Shown: positions 21,399 through 31,460 of the stretch, one piece after another
How the letters are laid out: the number at the start of each line of letters is the position of its first letter
Position numbering within the stretch: position 1 is the first letter of the stretch
Assembly: GCA_951640165.1 (NCBI GenBank)
Contig: OX621247.1
Location: 34,570,001-34,634,000 of the forward strand
DNA: 64,000 nt
DNA from: Pseudoips prasinana
Taxonomy: Eukaryota; Arthropoda; Insecta; Lepidoptera; Nolidae
Reading direction: 5' to 3'
Translations under genes and position numbers: made by a program
Notes under the pieces: model-generated
Told to the model about the DNA's origin: nothing
The model's input: the letters and a program-made list of their open reading frames with translations, nothing else
The model's database searches: none

Positions 21399-21559
21399 CT
21401 TCAATTGTTGTTATGGTGAAAGTGAGTGTTAACAGGAGAATGTTGTTTTTAGTGAGTGCAGTAGAGGTTATAGATTAACTATACCACTAATTAAACATAA
21501 TTAAATGTAAGTAAGATATTTAAATTAAAATAAATAACAGAGCACAATTTTTTGGTGTT

Positions 21560-22090
21560 GGCACTTGAACTACCCACAAGCAAAAAAAGAGATAATTGAA
21601 AATGGTAAATGACTAATAGAATATAAACCTTTATTAAATATTTTACAATTAAAAACTTATCATTATAAGACTAATAGCTAAACTGTAAATAAAAAAAATA
21701 CTTTTCCTCTAACCGAGCCATTAGGAAAACTTTCCAGAATACTGTCATATTGCCGCTCGGAATGGCAATGTTTATTTGTCGGGCATATTATATGCTATCA
21801 TTTTAGGTACGTGTCTCCTCAAGAAAAAGTGCTGCAATTTTTTTGTTGTATACCGTTGGCTTCCAGTAAGGAACCGCTATTAAGTGTGCCTTTATTCAAA
21901 ATCAAAGTCAAAAATCATTTATTCTGTAAAACAATTTTACATTTATGTGGAATCGACATATTTTTTTACCCTACCGTGCAGTGCATGACGTGGCAACTAC
22001 TGAGAAACACTGCCAGAAAACTCAGTAGGAATCTTTTTTTAAAATAAAATATACTTGAGATTAATTACAATCATGTATGTTGACTCAGAA
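21560..22090. other. No gene seen
   Basis: AT-rich with scattered repeat debris. A frame at 21811-22047 is not convincing. Confidence 0.4.
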
Positions 22091-22094
22091 CAAC

Positions 22095-22247
22095 TCAATC
22101 CCAAGCACTTTTATCACTTAAATAATCAGAAATTTTGTAATATGCCTTGCTACACAATTTGGCTTTAATAATTCTTTTAAACTTATTCGTAGACAATTCT
22201 CTAATATCATTGGGAAGTTTGTTATAGAATCTTATACATTGCACCAT
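22095..22247 (-). pseudogene. Short LINE C-terminal relic
   Basis: A 50-residue frame on the minus strand contains CIRFYNKLPNDIREL and KAYYKISDYLSDKSAW. It is clearly related to the end of the LINE relic at 58567-59328 (CIRFYNKLPTQITDLP, ARGYYTTKEYIDDKDVW). Only the last part of an ORF2 remains. Confidence 0.7.
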
Positions 22248-22895
22248 AAAAGAGTAACTTCTTTTGTTTACGTATTATGCCTCCGGCGGGGGATTCACGT
22301 CAAGAGGGTCACTCTCTTACCATCGTCGCGCAACAAAAGCTCTAAAAAAATAGTCTAACTTTTTATTTGAGAACTGAACCTGTTGTAGAAATGTGCACAC
22401 AATATAAATAAATCAATGGCACATTGGCTGTTAAAAATTAAGTTCTCATATCATACTCTTTTATCTACATTTAACATGTTTTTGCAGGCTATATGATATG
22501 AATAGACATGATGTTTTCCATTTCCATTCCAAACATACAATTTTTAATAATAAATCCTAAACTGTAATCGGTTCATATATATATAGTATCATGATACCGA
22601 TCAACTACTTTCCGGTTTCTTATGACATAGACACTTCTAATTTGAAAACTTAATTTAACTGTTTTTTTTTATTTACTCATTCAGTCGCATTACGGTGTAT
22701 GATATTGCCAAAATTGATTGTCTTCTATTTCTATGTTTTTTTTATTGGGCTTTCAGTTAACCTATTACGCTGACATTACTTGCAAAACCCATACAAAACC
22801 GGAAGATGTTCTAACCAGGTGTCTGATTCTATTAAATTTACGACCACCAACCAGCCATTACAGATCGGTTGGTACCCCATGACCAACCAAGTCCT
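22248..22895. other. No gene seen
   Basis: AT-rich; no supported element. Confidence 0.4.
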
Positions 22896-23085
22896 AAACA
22901 AACAAAATTGTTTGTTGTTGAATTTTTACCAGCGACCTCAGAGATACATTAAGTTAAGTTTTTTTTTGCGTTACGTCTGTCTAGGCGCAACCTAAAAATT
23001 CAACAACAAACAAAATTGTTTGTTGTTGAATTTTTATCAGCGACCTCAGAGATACATAGTCTGATGGAACCGCCTAGACAGACGC
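22896..23085. repeat. Duplicated self-complementary repeat
   Basis: The block AACAAACAAAATTGTTTG with following GTTGAATTTTTA and CAGCGACCTCAGAGATACAT occurs at about 22898 and again at about 23005. CGTCTGTCTAGGCG near 22974 pairs with CGCCTAGACAGACG near 23071. This indicates a rearranged inverted-repeat element. Confidence 0.6.
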
Positions 23086-23125
23086 AACTCCAAAAATAAT
23101 TAACTAAAGAGATATGAAAAACCGG

Positions 23126-23182
23126 ACACCAACTTTCCTGATCACAATATATAAGTTATATTGTGATCCGGAAAGTTGGTGT
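23126..23182. repeat. 57-bp hairpin
   Basis: ACACCAACTTTCC and the following bases pair with GGAAAGTTGGTGT across a short AT-rich loop, with one or two mismatches. No coding or known family link. Confidence 0.6.
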
Positions 23183-23489
23183 GCAGCACAATACGCAAAA
23201 TACACGATCAAGTTACGCAACCTTCCATAAAACGAACCGTCAACAAAGTAGCAAGTTGGAATCCTCTTGCGTTCCAACTATATAAGGCAGTTGCTCGACA
23301 GTTCCAACTCCCGTCCCAACTGCACCAGTTACGAACTACTAAACAAAAGCTAGATTAAATGGAATTGAACTGGATGTAGTAATGTTTGTCGCAACTGTTT
23401 TCGTACAATATTTGGAAGTAGATAATATTGTTGGTGTTATAGAATATGTTCGGTTTGTCGACTATATGGATTTTGTTTGTAATATTGAC

Positions 23490-23640
23490 TGGCCTGTTGG
23501 TTTAGTGGTTAGTGACCGTCACTACTTAGCCAGAGGTCGTGGGTTTGATTCCCACCCGAGACATTTTTTTGTGTAATGAACATGATTTTTTTTTCGATTG
23601 TTTTGTGACTGCGTATCATACCGTTCACGGTACGCAGAAA
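23490..23640 (+). repeat. tRNA-derived SINE fragment
   Basis: Box A-like TTGGTTTAGTGG and box B-like GGTTTGATTCCC, then GTGTAATGAACATG. The 3' body is diverged. Related copies at 34885, 38485 and 54765. Confidence 0.65.
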
Positions 23641-25740
23641 CTCAGAAACTGCATTAGTGGCCACCCATCTATAGGAAAATAGGGCTGATAGCAGTGCTAT
23701 GAGCACCTATTTGAAACCTCTTATTCGGCTATTAGTCCGTGTTTAAAGTTTCATAACATCGCGTACGTTATCATAAAAGAGTGGCTAGAGAAGACAAAGA
23801 AGTAGAGTAGATGGCGCTTCTTGATACAGCAAAGATCAGCTCTGATATTTATTTATTTAAAAATAGTAATTTAATTATATACTAATATTGCTATAGCATA
23901 TCGTTAAGCGTATAAACAATCCCAATTAATGTTGGTGACAAAAATACGGAGTAATACTAAAGAAATGATAGAAAACAGTAAATCAGTAGTGTTTAAAAAT
24001 CCAGTGAAATTTTGTAAAATAAAATTTAATAAGTCTGTAAGAAGTTAAAAAAAGAACTACAAACCAAAATAAATAAATCTGCCACAAATTGTGAGTAAAA
24101 TTTCTAATATTACTTGTTGATAAACGGCCATACATAGAAGTTTATCATCTTTATCTTTATCATCTCCATTAGAAAATTTGAGAACAGTTGTCAAACAACT
24201 AGTTAGCCGAGAGAAAACATCGTCGGACTGAAGATTACAAGGTAGCAATCAGATCAAATGCAGTCCACTAGAAAACATCTAACTTTACAAACGAAAAACA
24301 AACAATCTGATCACTATTTTAAAGGCGCCCAAAATATATTTTCGCCCAGTATATCCCCTAAAACGTAATCAGAGCGTGAAGATATCAAAAAGAAAATAGC
24401 TTCACTCGCCAAATTCCACACTAAATCTCCGTCCAAACTATATCAACGTCACATTGTGAAGAAATAAGACATACACAATAAAAAGATAGCCTACAATTTT
24501 ACAGCCATTCTTACGCATGATTCGTTTTATGTGAAACACCCCGATACAGGGGAAAATCGTAAAAATTTTAGGGTGCCACATGAATTTCACTTCGTCATAA
24601 AATATATAATAAAATTATATTTGTGATGTAAAGACGATTGAGTTTTTTGTGTAGTTGCTGTACTGTGAAGATGGTATATCGTAAAAGTAATAGAAATGTA
24701 AGTGTTATATTGACATATTGTATTTAAGAATATTCTATTTCCCTTTACATAGTTATTTCTTCGTCAAAATACCTTATGACTAGGCACCACTAAACTTGTT
24801 CTATGACCTATTGTATCGATAATATACCCACCCCGAACCTGAATCGAATTAGCAACTTTACTCTTCGTATGGCAATAGTTAATTTATCTATAACTAGTTG
24901 TATGGACAATAATTGTACTGTTTTAAAAATTTAAATAATACCTGGACTCTCAACGCAACGCCAAGTAAGTAAGATGTATAAACATTAAATTACAACATAT
25001 CAAAATTTCAGCTTGCCTCAACTACATTATTTGGTAAAAAAAAAAACAAAATAATCAAAAATTTGGAGGTTGGTTTAGACCCGCTACCCGCCTGCCAGGT
25101 CTGCAGTTCCGTGTTGGGGTGTGTCTGAAGAGTTATAGGACAAGTTTTCAGCTTGCCTCAAATACCTACCCAAAAATGCGTGCCAGCTCTCCTACTATTA
25201 GTTATGCTAGGCCTAAGCCATATCACATTAAGTACGATAACATTATAGTTACTAATTGTAAATATAATTTTTTGAGAAATTCATTGGGTTTGGTCTTAAG
25301 ATACCGATTTCGATCCGATTTTTGATTTAGATGGGTGATGAGCTTAAGGCTGTCAACATTTTCATGATAATTGCTTGATTTTCGTCACTTCTACGAATAA
25401 AGTAGCTACATGTAAACTGTTAACTGATGTAAACAACTTGTACACCTACAGCTCAAAATTTGTTCACGAAATTTGTAAACTGATATATTAATTAAGCAAG
25501 TTAATCTGAATTATAAAACATGTTGAATAAACCAAACGAAAATAATTCAAGCTACTTAATTTTCTAACACGTGTTAAACTTTGTGTTGTAGCAGAATATT
25601 GAATAATATATTAAGGTATGCCAGCCGTACTTTCCTTACCTTTATGTATGGGTTATCATTAAAATCGTGAAATTACCGTAAGTTAGATACATAATATATA
25701 TTTTATTAAATCAAAATGTCAGCCAAAATTCTGTCATAAT
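23641..25740. other. Long stretch with no gene seen
   Basis: Mostly AT-rich. Several frames of 60-70 codons carry no recognised motif or plausible splice signals. Probably intron with very old repeat remnants. Confidence 0.45.
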
Positions 25741-25744
25741 GACT

Positions 25745-25885
25745 AACATGGTTGACAAAGACAAGCCTTGCGCTACTCCGTCAAGATCATCGGTCCATTT
25801 TGATGTTTCGATTCGTGGTCGCCACTCGAGTACCTCTCTGCACTAGTTGTCATCAGTTCTATATGCTATGTGGCCCGTCCACTAT
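25745..25885 (-). repeat. RTE 3'-region fragment, inverted
   Basis: The minus strand contains CTCGAGTGGCGACCACGAA and TGGACCGATGATCTTGACGG, matching the RTE at about 7120-7195. Confidence 0.7.
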
Positions 25886-26408
25886 CATTTCCGTTTGGAA
25901 ATTCATCTAGCAGTTTTAGATTAATTTGGTTCATCTCTAGCTTTCAATCTCGTAGGGAAACTCTTATTGTTTTTAAGAGTGCTATCCTTTGCCCTCTTAA
26001 GAGCAATTTTTCAATTATTTTTGAATGAAATATCGAAGACAAGCTAGAGTATAGAATATTTATGTTCGATCAGCTTGTACCGTGTCAATGGAATACCTAA
26101 TACGTACGTAATTTTGTTTCTATTGCAAGGGAAATGCCCGCACTAGGTAAATAAATTCCTGAATCGCGGAGAGTTTTACAAACATAGATTTCATTAAAAC
26201 AGCGCACCAATGAATAATGAATAGTTGTCATGTATGAAAATGGAGTCCAGAATATAAAGCGCCAAGATGAAAGCAAGATGATCTTAACAACAGTACTACA
26301 CGTGCAGATAAATCTCTCATGTATGGCGTTACTATAGGTAAACAAAATCTTTTCAACGAATTGCTTTACAATACGATACAAAGTATCGTAAAAATCTGTA
26401 ACGCAAAA
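25886..26408. other. No gene seen
   Basis: A 114-codon minus-strand frame (26097-26441) is not recognised and lacks supporting signals. Confidence 0.4.
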
Positions 26409-26719
26409 TCTATACATATAATAAAATCGTAGGAAAGTCAAAACTGTACAATGAATATTTTTTAAAAGGATTCTTGGGGCGTGATCACAATTGATATCGA
26501 AGCCAAAAATATAGTTATTAGATTTTTTGTCTGTTTGTCTGTATGTATGTCCGGGCTAAGCTCAAAAAGTACTGCATGGATTTACTTCAAATTTTGCATG
26601 AATATTTCTAAGAGGTCGGGTCAACATATAGGCTACATAATATCACGCTATCACCTATGGGGGAGGAGCTGTGATAATTTATAAAATTTAACGCGGGTAA
26701 AACCGCGGGGCACAGCTAG
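26409..26719 (+). mobile_element. Non-autonomous Helitron, family A (copy 2)
   Basis: Starts TCTATACATATAATAAAATC after host A and ends GCGGGTAAAACCGCGG hairpin plus GCACAGCTAG before host T. Structure TC...hairpin...CTAG between A and T is the Helitron signature. 311 bp, non-coding. Confidence 0.75.
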
Positions 26720-26989
26720 TAAATAAAAAAAAAAAAAAAAAAAATATCTCGGGACAACTTACGCGCGCTGTTATCTGATCCCAAACTAGGCAGACCCTGT
26801 ACTATAGTCTACGTTTTGAACCCAGGATGGTTCAACTTTCTCTTCTACTTTTTGGCCCAACCTGGGATCCTGTCATAAAAAGTCCAGAGTCTGGAAATTG
26901 CCTGCATTCCAACCAATCAGCCATTGGTTGCATACTCAATATCTTTCTTCATAATATTCAAACACATTTAAAAGAAACGAGGTTATTAA

Positions 26990-27174
26990 TCACACTAATA
27001 TTATAAAAGCGAAAGTTTGTGAGTGTGTGAGTGTGTATGTTTGTCACTTCTTCACGTTTAAACGGCTGGAGCGATTTTAATAAAATTTGGTATTAAGTTA
27101 GCTGACACCCTGGATTAGCACATAGGCTATTATTTATTATGTTTTACGCGGGTAAAATTGCGGGGCACAGCTAG
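26990..27174 (+). mobile_element. Non-autonomous Helitron, family B (copy 2)
   Basis: Starts TCACACTAATATTATAAAAG after A and ends GGGGCACAGCTAG before T. 185 bp. This uninterrupted copy shows the pre-insertion sequence for the piggyBac-like MITE at 9042. Confidence 0.7.
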
Positions 27175-28004
27175 TTATATACTATTACTATATTTTTATG
27201 TATTTTACTTACTCGATCTTGAAATTTATTACATTCTGATTTAAAAATTAAATTCTTGTATCGGTCGTGTTTTTGTAGTTTTTTTTTTATTCTAATAAAT
27301 AGAGATATGTCTCTCAGACAATGCGCCGTAAATCGTCTGTAACAGACGCAAAGGCCATGTATATAGTTTTTATGAATTTAACAATTTCAGAACACTCAAT
27401 TTTGCAATTTTATTATCCGGCTCAGTTATACATGGGGAAATTCCTCTGCATTTTTACGGTATTTTTTTTCAGAATTAATTTTATTCGGAAGCTTTTATAT
27501 ATTATTGGTCTTACATAATGTGACTTTAATGTTTAGGGCTACCTGCAATGGATTTAAATAAAGACAAGATAGTTTTATATATCTTTAAATTATCTGCAAT
27601 ACCTGCTACGTCAATAATGAAATGCTCCTCCATTTTCACGTTAAACCCTAGGAAAACAAATACTCAATGATTCTAATTCTCTGCTAATACTATTTTGAAG
27701 GCGAACAGAAGAAACAAAGACCTTCAATCGAACAGCGGATAAAAATAGAACCGCGGTACTTATTGTGCCATTCGCGTCCTAATGGCACTTTATTGTGAAG
27801 ATTTGTGATGGCTCGGGAATTAAGATTTTGATACGTACTTTCATGAACCTCCTTTATATTTTGACAACGTTTGAGAGTTGAATAGGTTGGGTGACTTTAA
27901 CAGCTAAAGCTTGACATTCAAAGAAGATAATAAAGATTTTCGAGGACATAACACCCAAAATGATATCTAGATTAATGTCATCATATGGTTATGTAGGTAT
28001 ATGG
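27175..28004. other. Mostly no gene; LINE 3' fragment at 27300-27365
   Basis: 27305-27355 repeats the LINE tail found at 1710-1770 (GTAAATCGTCTGTAACAGAC). The rest is AT-rich without features. Confidence 0.45.
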
Positions 28005-28068
28005 TTTAAATAATGTCTAAAGTATTATAGTATATAAATATACTATAATACTTTAGACATTATTTAAA
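28005..28068. repeat. 64-bp almost perfect palindrome
   Basis: 31 base pairs of stem (TTTAAATAATGTCTAAAGTA at the left end), with a 2-nt centre. See the neighbouring palindrome at 28088. Confidence 0.85.
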
Positions 28069-28087
28069 TTCCAAATATTCTGGTCAC

Positions 28088-28121
28088 ATGCCCTTATTCT
28101 AATTAATTAGAATAAGGGCAT
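28088..28121. repeat. 34-bp perfect palindrome
   Basis: ATGCCCTTATTCTAATT is followed directly by its reverse complement. It lies 19 bases from the previous palindrome. Confidence 0.85.
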
Positions 28122-28534
28122 AAGAATTTTGGAGCAATTACTTTACTTTGATCCTTTATTTTTGATTGATGTATCGTACATGATACTTCTATTTTTCTTG
28201 TAAATTAATATTTTTTAAAAATAAATGGCCTAAACCTAAACTAAAAATTAGCAATAAAATAAATATAAACTATTAAAAAAATCTAAAAAAATGAAAATAA
28301 AAAATGATTTTTATAGTAAAAAACTGTGGGGTGCTTTTTAATAAATTATCAAAGTGTACCAATAAAATATTTATAACTATAATTGTCAACACGCACCCCA
28401 CGCTTTTTGCATTGTTTTAATTTTTAGTTTATATTTGCGGTTCTACAAAATAGTGCTTTTTATAACAAAAAAAGTTAGATTTCTTGTATAGTCGTGTTTA
28501 TCAGTTTTTTAAACATATATTAATTACAAAGCAC
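28122..28534. other. No gene seen
   Basis: Very AT-rich; no feature. Confidence 0.45.
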
Positions 28535-28705
28535 TCTCTTTTTTGTTGTTTTTGGAGGCAGACGAGCTATCTGCCCACCTGATGGTAAGTAGTAACTGCT
28601 GCTCATGGACATTCGCAGTGCCAGGGGGCACAGCAAACCGCTGCCTACCGGGAGATTAATACTATTTTTAAACCTAGTTTGAAGAAACCTGGGGAAACAC
28701 AAAGA
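28535..28705 (+). repeat. Dispersed repeat D1, variant
   Basis: GGAGGCAGACGAGCTATCTG and CACCTGATGGTAAGTAGTAA parallel the D1 copy at 39130-39320, with divergence toward the 3' side. Confidence 0.6.
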
Positions 28706-28866
28706 CTATTTCTCGACACTAAGATTTTATTAACTTTTTAAAATATTGAAATACTATACAGGGCTACTCTATTAAAGAAGTAGTCTAATAAATTTACCCT
28801 GCAAATAAACAAGCATTATTTGATGTTAAAAGAGGGGGTGCTCAACTCTAGTGCGAGTTACTTAGT

Positions 28867-28879
28867 TTATATTTGTTAT
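28867..28879. repeat. 13-bp target-site duplication, left
   Basis: TTATATTTGTTAT, repeated exactly at 34137-34149 on the far side of the Penelope pair. Confidence 0.85.
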
Positions 28880-29156
28880 CAAAATACAAAATCAATATTT
28901 AGTGTTAATTCCGCTAATTGTCAGTTTAATCATGCTGGGATGCAATTTGCACCGCCCTCCCGCCCGCAAAAATGTGCACATGCAAGAAGGACAATATAAA
29001 AAGCAAATTACATGCACCAGTACGATACCCAACACGTGTTTCGGTCCTCCACGGACCATTCTCAAGGGCTGCTAACTCGTCGAGTGCTCGAAGGAGACTG
29101 AAAGTCAACGAGGCGAGCGCTCTTTTATATACTACCAACCGCATGGACAACTATTT
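28880..29156 (-). repeat. Penelope 3' non-coding region, left copy
   Basis: Mirror of 33819-34097. It contains the hammerhead-like motif on the minus strand at 29028-29068. Confidence 0.8.
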
Positions 29157-31460
29157 CTAACTACCCCCAAATATTCGTAGTAAAGGAGATGAAACTAAAT
29201 TTGTTTGGTCATTCAACAATGCAAAACTATTACTGCTATGTTTTAATATTTCTAATTGTTCCAACACACATAACCGGAAACTTTTTTCACAATTATGTAA
29301 AATATTATACGTATTATTGTCGCCCAAGGAATGGCCAGTTTCAATTAAATGTTTGGCGTAATGAGATTTATCAGGATGGCCATTCCTATAAGCAGCTACA
29401 TGCTCTTTATACCGTATTTCAAAATTTCGGCCTGTCTGACCTATATATACCGCGTCACAATCATCGCAGACCAACCTATACACGCCGGATTTCTTGCAAT
29501 TTTCCAGATTATCTTTTCCATTACAAAGACGTCGTATAGTTTGGTCCGTCCGAAATGCAACGTGAATATTATTTTTACGGAGTAAATTGGCAATTCTATC
29601 TGAAATTGGGCCCATATAGGTCAGACTACCAACATATTTGTTAATACGGTCAGGGGGGCATGCATACAGTAAAGAGCGAACCCTACATCTCTGATTATTT
29701 TTAATCAAATTATCAATAATAGATTTTGGATAACCGTTTGATAACGCGATTTCATAAAGAATATTAAGTTCTTTTATGTAATTCTCATTAGACAAGGGGA
29801 CCGACATTAACCTATGAACATAGCTGCGGAAGGCAGCTAGTTTATGTTGATTGGGGTGACAGGATGAAGCTGGAATAGCCATATCGGTATGTGTTGGTTT
29901 CCGATATATTTGAAATTCTAATTTATTATGGACATTAGTGATGGTGAGGTCAAGAAAATTAAGGGATTTTTGTGATTCTAATTCCAATTTAAATTTTATT
30001 TTAGGGTGGAGATTATTTAATTTAGTAACAAATGAATCAATTTGACGTTTGGTACCAGACCAACAGATTATTATGTCATCAACGTATCTATAATAAAATA
30101 AAATGTTGGGTTCGCCCACTATATATCTACGTTCAAAATTATCCATAAAAATCTCTGCCATTAGTGGACTTAACGGTGAACCCATGGCCAACCCTTCCTT
30201 TTGGCGGTAATATTGATTGTTAAAACGAAAATAATTTTGTTGCATGCATATTTTTGTGAGTTTAAGTAGATCATACATCTCTCCAGGATGTAACCGTTGT
30301 CTCTCAAAGTATTCACCCAGAATATGTAAACATTCCCCATGAGGGATATTGGTAAATAGACTATCAACATCTAGGGACAGTAACTTAGCGGAAGATGGAA
30401 TTTGAGTATCTTTAATTTTTGAAATTAAGTCTAAACTATTTTTTAAACTGAATTGAGGTTGAAATGATGCTTTTTTACTTAAAAGGACGTTAAGGTGTTT
30501 GGCTAAATTATACGAGGGGGCACCAATATGAGAGACAACAGGGCGAATAGGAACGTTTGCTTTATGAGTTTTTGGCAACCCATACAAAACAGGTGATCGT
30601 GGGTTCATGGGGATAATATTTTTTAATTGATCTGGAGAGATGTAAGACGTACCCTTAATAGCATCTTTTAACTCAATCGTAAACTTTTTGGTGGGATCAG
30701 AATCAAGGCATTCAAAATCGTCACCCTGGATGACATCATTAACCTTCAGATTATAATCAATTCTATCCAGAATTACGACTGAGTTACCCTTATCAGCTTT
30801 TGAAATTACTAGGTTATTCTGGTTTATTTTGTCATTTAAAGAACGAAAAAGAATATTTTCTGACCTACTGTGGATAACCGGTGTCTTTAAAGCTTTTTTG
30901 ATTTGAACTGCTATCTGATGCTTAATGATGCCATCCTGTTTACTTCTAAAGCAAGCAATTTCCGAGTCAACCGCCAAAGTTTCAAGGGATTTCTGGGAAG
31001 GCCTAGGTTGAATATTATATTTCAAACCTTTTTCTAACAAAGAAATTTCATTTGGTGAAAACTGAGTATTAGAATAATTTTTGACGCGGGGATAAAATGT
31101 ATGCGTTGAAATCGGCAAATTATCAGAATGGTTGAAATTATCATTGCGGCTCTCCCGAGACAATCGCTCCAACTTCCGCGATTGTATTACATATTTTTCA
31201 TGCACCTCTTTCGAAGCCAGATCCCTAGCCTTGTTATCTAAAATATCAAACTCCACGTTATGTAATTTGAAACTCAATTCGGTATATAATACTTTGAGGT
31301 GGAGCTTGATACCATCTCTAACAGAAAACCAATACTTGCATTCCTCATTCAACCATATCTGCTTAGCCTTCCTCAACGCTATACTACTAGCTCGGTTATG
31401 TGTGTTGGTACGCAAATTAATATAATGAGGTATTACATTCAATTTCTTACATTGTTGATT
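29157..31460 (-). CDS. Penelope-like RT with GIY-YIG endonuclease, left copy
   Basis: An open frame of about 767 codons on the minus strand, from the palindrome centre (NQQCKKLNVIPHYINLRTN) to the stop at 29157. It lacks its native ATG because the copy is 5'-truncated. RT landmarks: LVISKADKGNSVVILDR, VLYGLPKTHK, RPVVSHIGAPSYNLAK, LSLDVDSLFTNIP, KEGLAMGSPLSPLMAEIF and FYYRYVDDIII (catalytic Asp pair in YVDD). SLNFLDLTI and YRKPTHTDM follow. The C-terminal GIY-YIG nuclease is GVYRLVCDDCDAVYIGQTGR with R and EH further on. The protein would cut DNA and reverse transcribe the element RNA. No internal stop. Confidence 0.92.
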   Translation of the reverse strand, partial: NQQCKKLNVIPHYINLRTNTHNRASSIALRKAKQIWLNEECKYWFSVRDGIKLHLKVLYTELSFKLHNVEFDILDNKARDLASKEVHEKYVIQSRKLERLSRESRNDNFNHSDNLPISTHTFYPRVKNYSNTQFSPNEISLLEKGLKYNIQPRPSQKSLETLAVDSEIACFRSKQDGIIKHQIAVQIKKALKTPVIHSRSENILFRSLNDKINQNNLVISKADKGNSVVILDRIDYNLKVNDVIQGDDFECLDSDPTKKFTIELKDAIKGTSYISPDQLKNIIPMNPRSPVLYGLPKTHKANVPIRPVVSHIGAPSYNLAKHLNVLLSKKASFQPQFSLKNSLDLISKIKDTQIPSSAKLLSLDVDSLFTNIPHGECLHILGEYFERQRLHPGEMYDLLKLTKICMQQNYFRFNNQYYRQKEGLAMGSPLSPLMAEIFMDNFERRYIVGEPNILFYYRYVDDIIICWSGTKRQIDSFVTKLNNLHPKIKFKLELESQKSLNFLDLTITNVHNKLEFQIYRKPTHTDMAIPASSCHPNQHKLAAFRSYVHRLMSVPLSNENYIKELNILYEIALSNGYPKSIIDNLIKNNQRCRVRSLLYACPPDRINKYVGSLTYMGPISDRIANLLRKNNIHVAFRTDQTIRRLCNGKDNLENCKKSGVYRLVCDDCDAVYIGQTGRNFEIRYKEHVAAYRNGHPDKSHYAKHLIETGHSLGDNNTYNILHNCEKSFRLCVLEQLEILKHSSNSFALLNDQTNLVSSPLLRIFGGS

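Larger units (their letters stand above)
16950..21480 (-). mobile_element. Decayed Jockey-superfamily LINE
   Basis: On the minus strand the order is an ORF1-like frame (21398-20622), a 450-bp spacer, ORF2 (20168-17263) and a 3' UTR ending in an AATAAAGAATAAA-type tail near 16955. It lies in the receptor intron in antisense. The long spacer is unusual for this group, so ORF1 and ORF2 may come from two insertions. Target duplications were not found. Confidence 0.7.

Noticed and set aside
31299..31460. N-terminal extension of the right Penelope frame
   Set aside because: It reads the left arm in antisense; only the part from the palindrome centre matches Penelope proteins.
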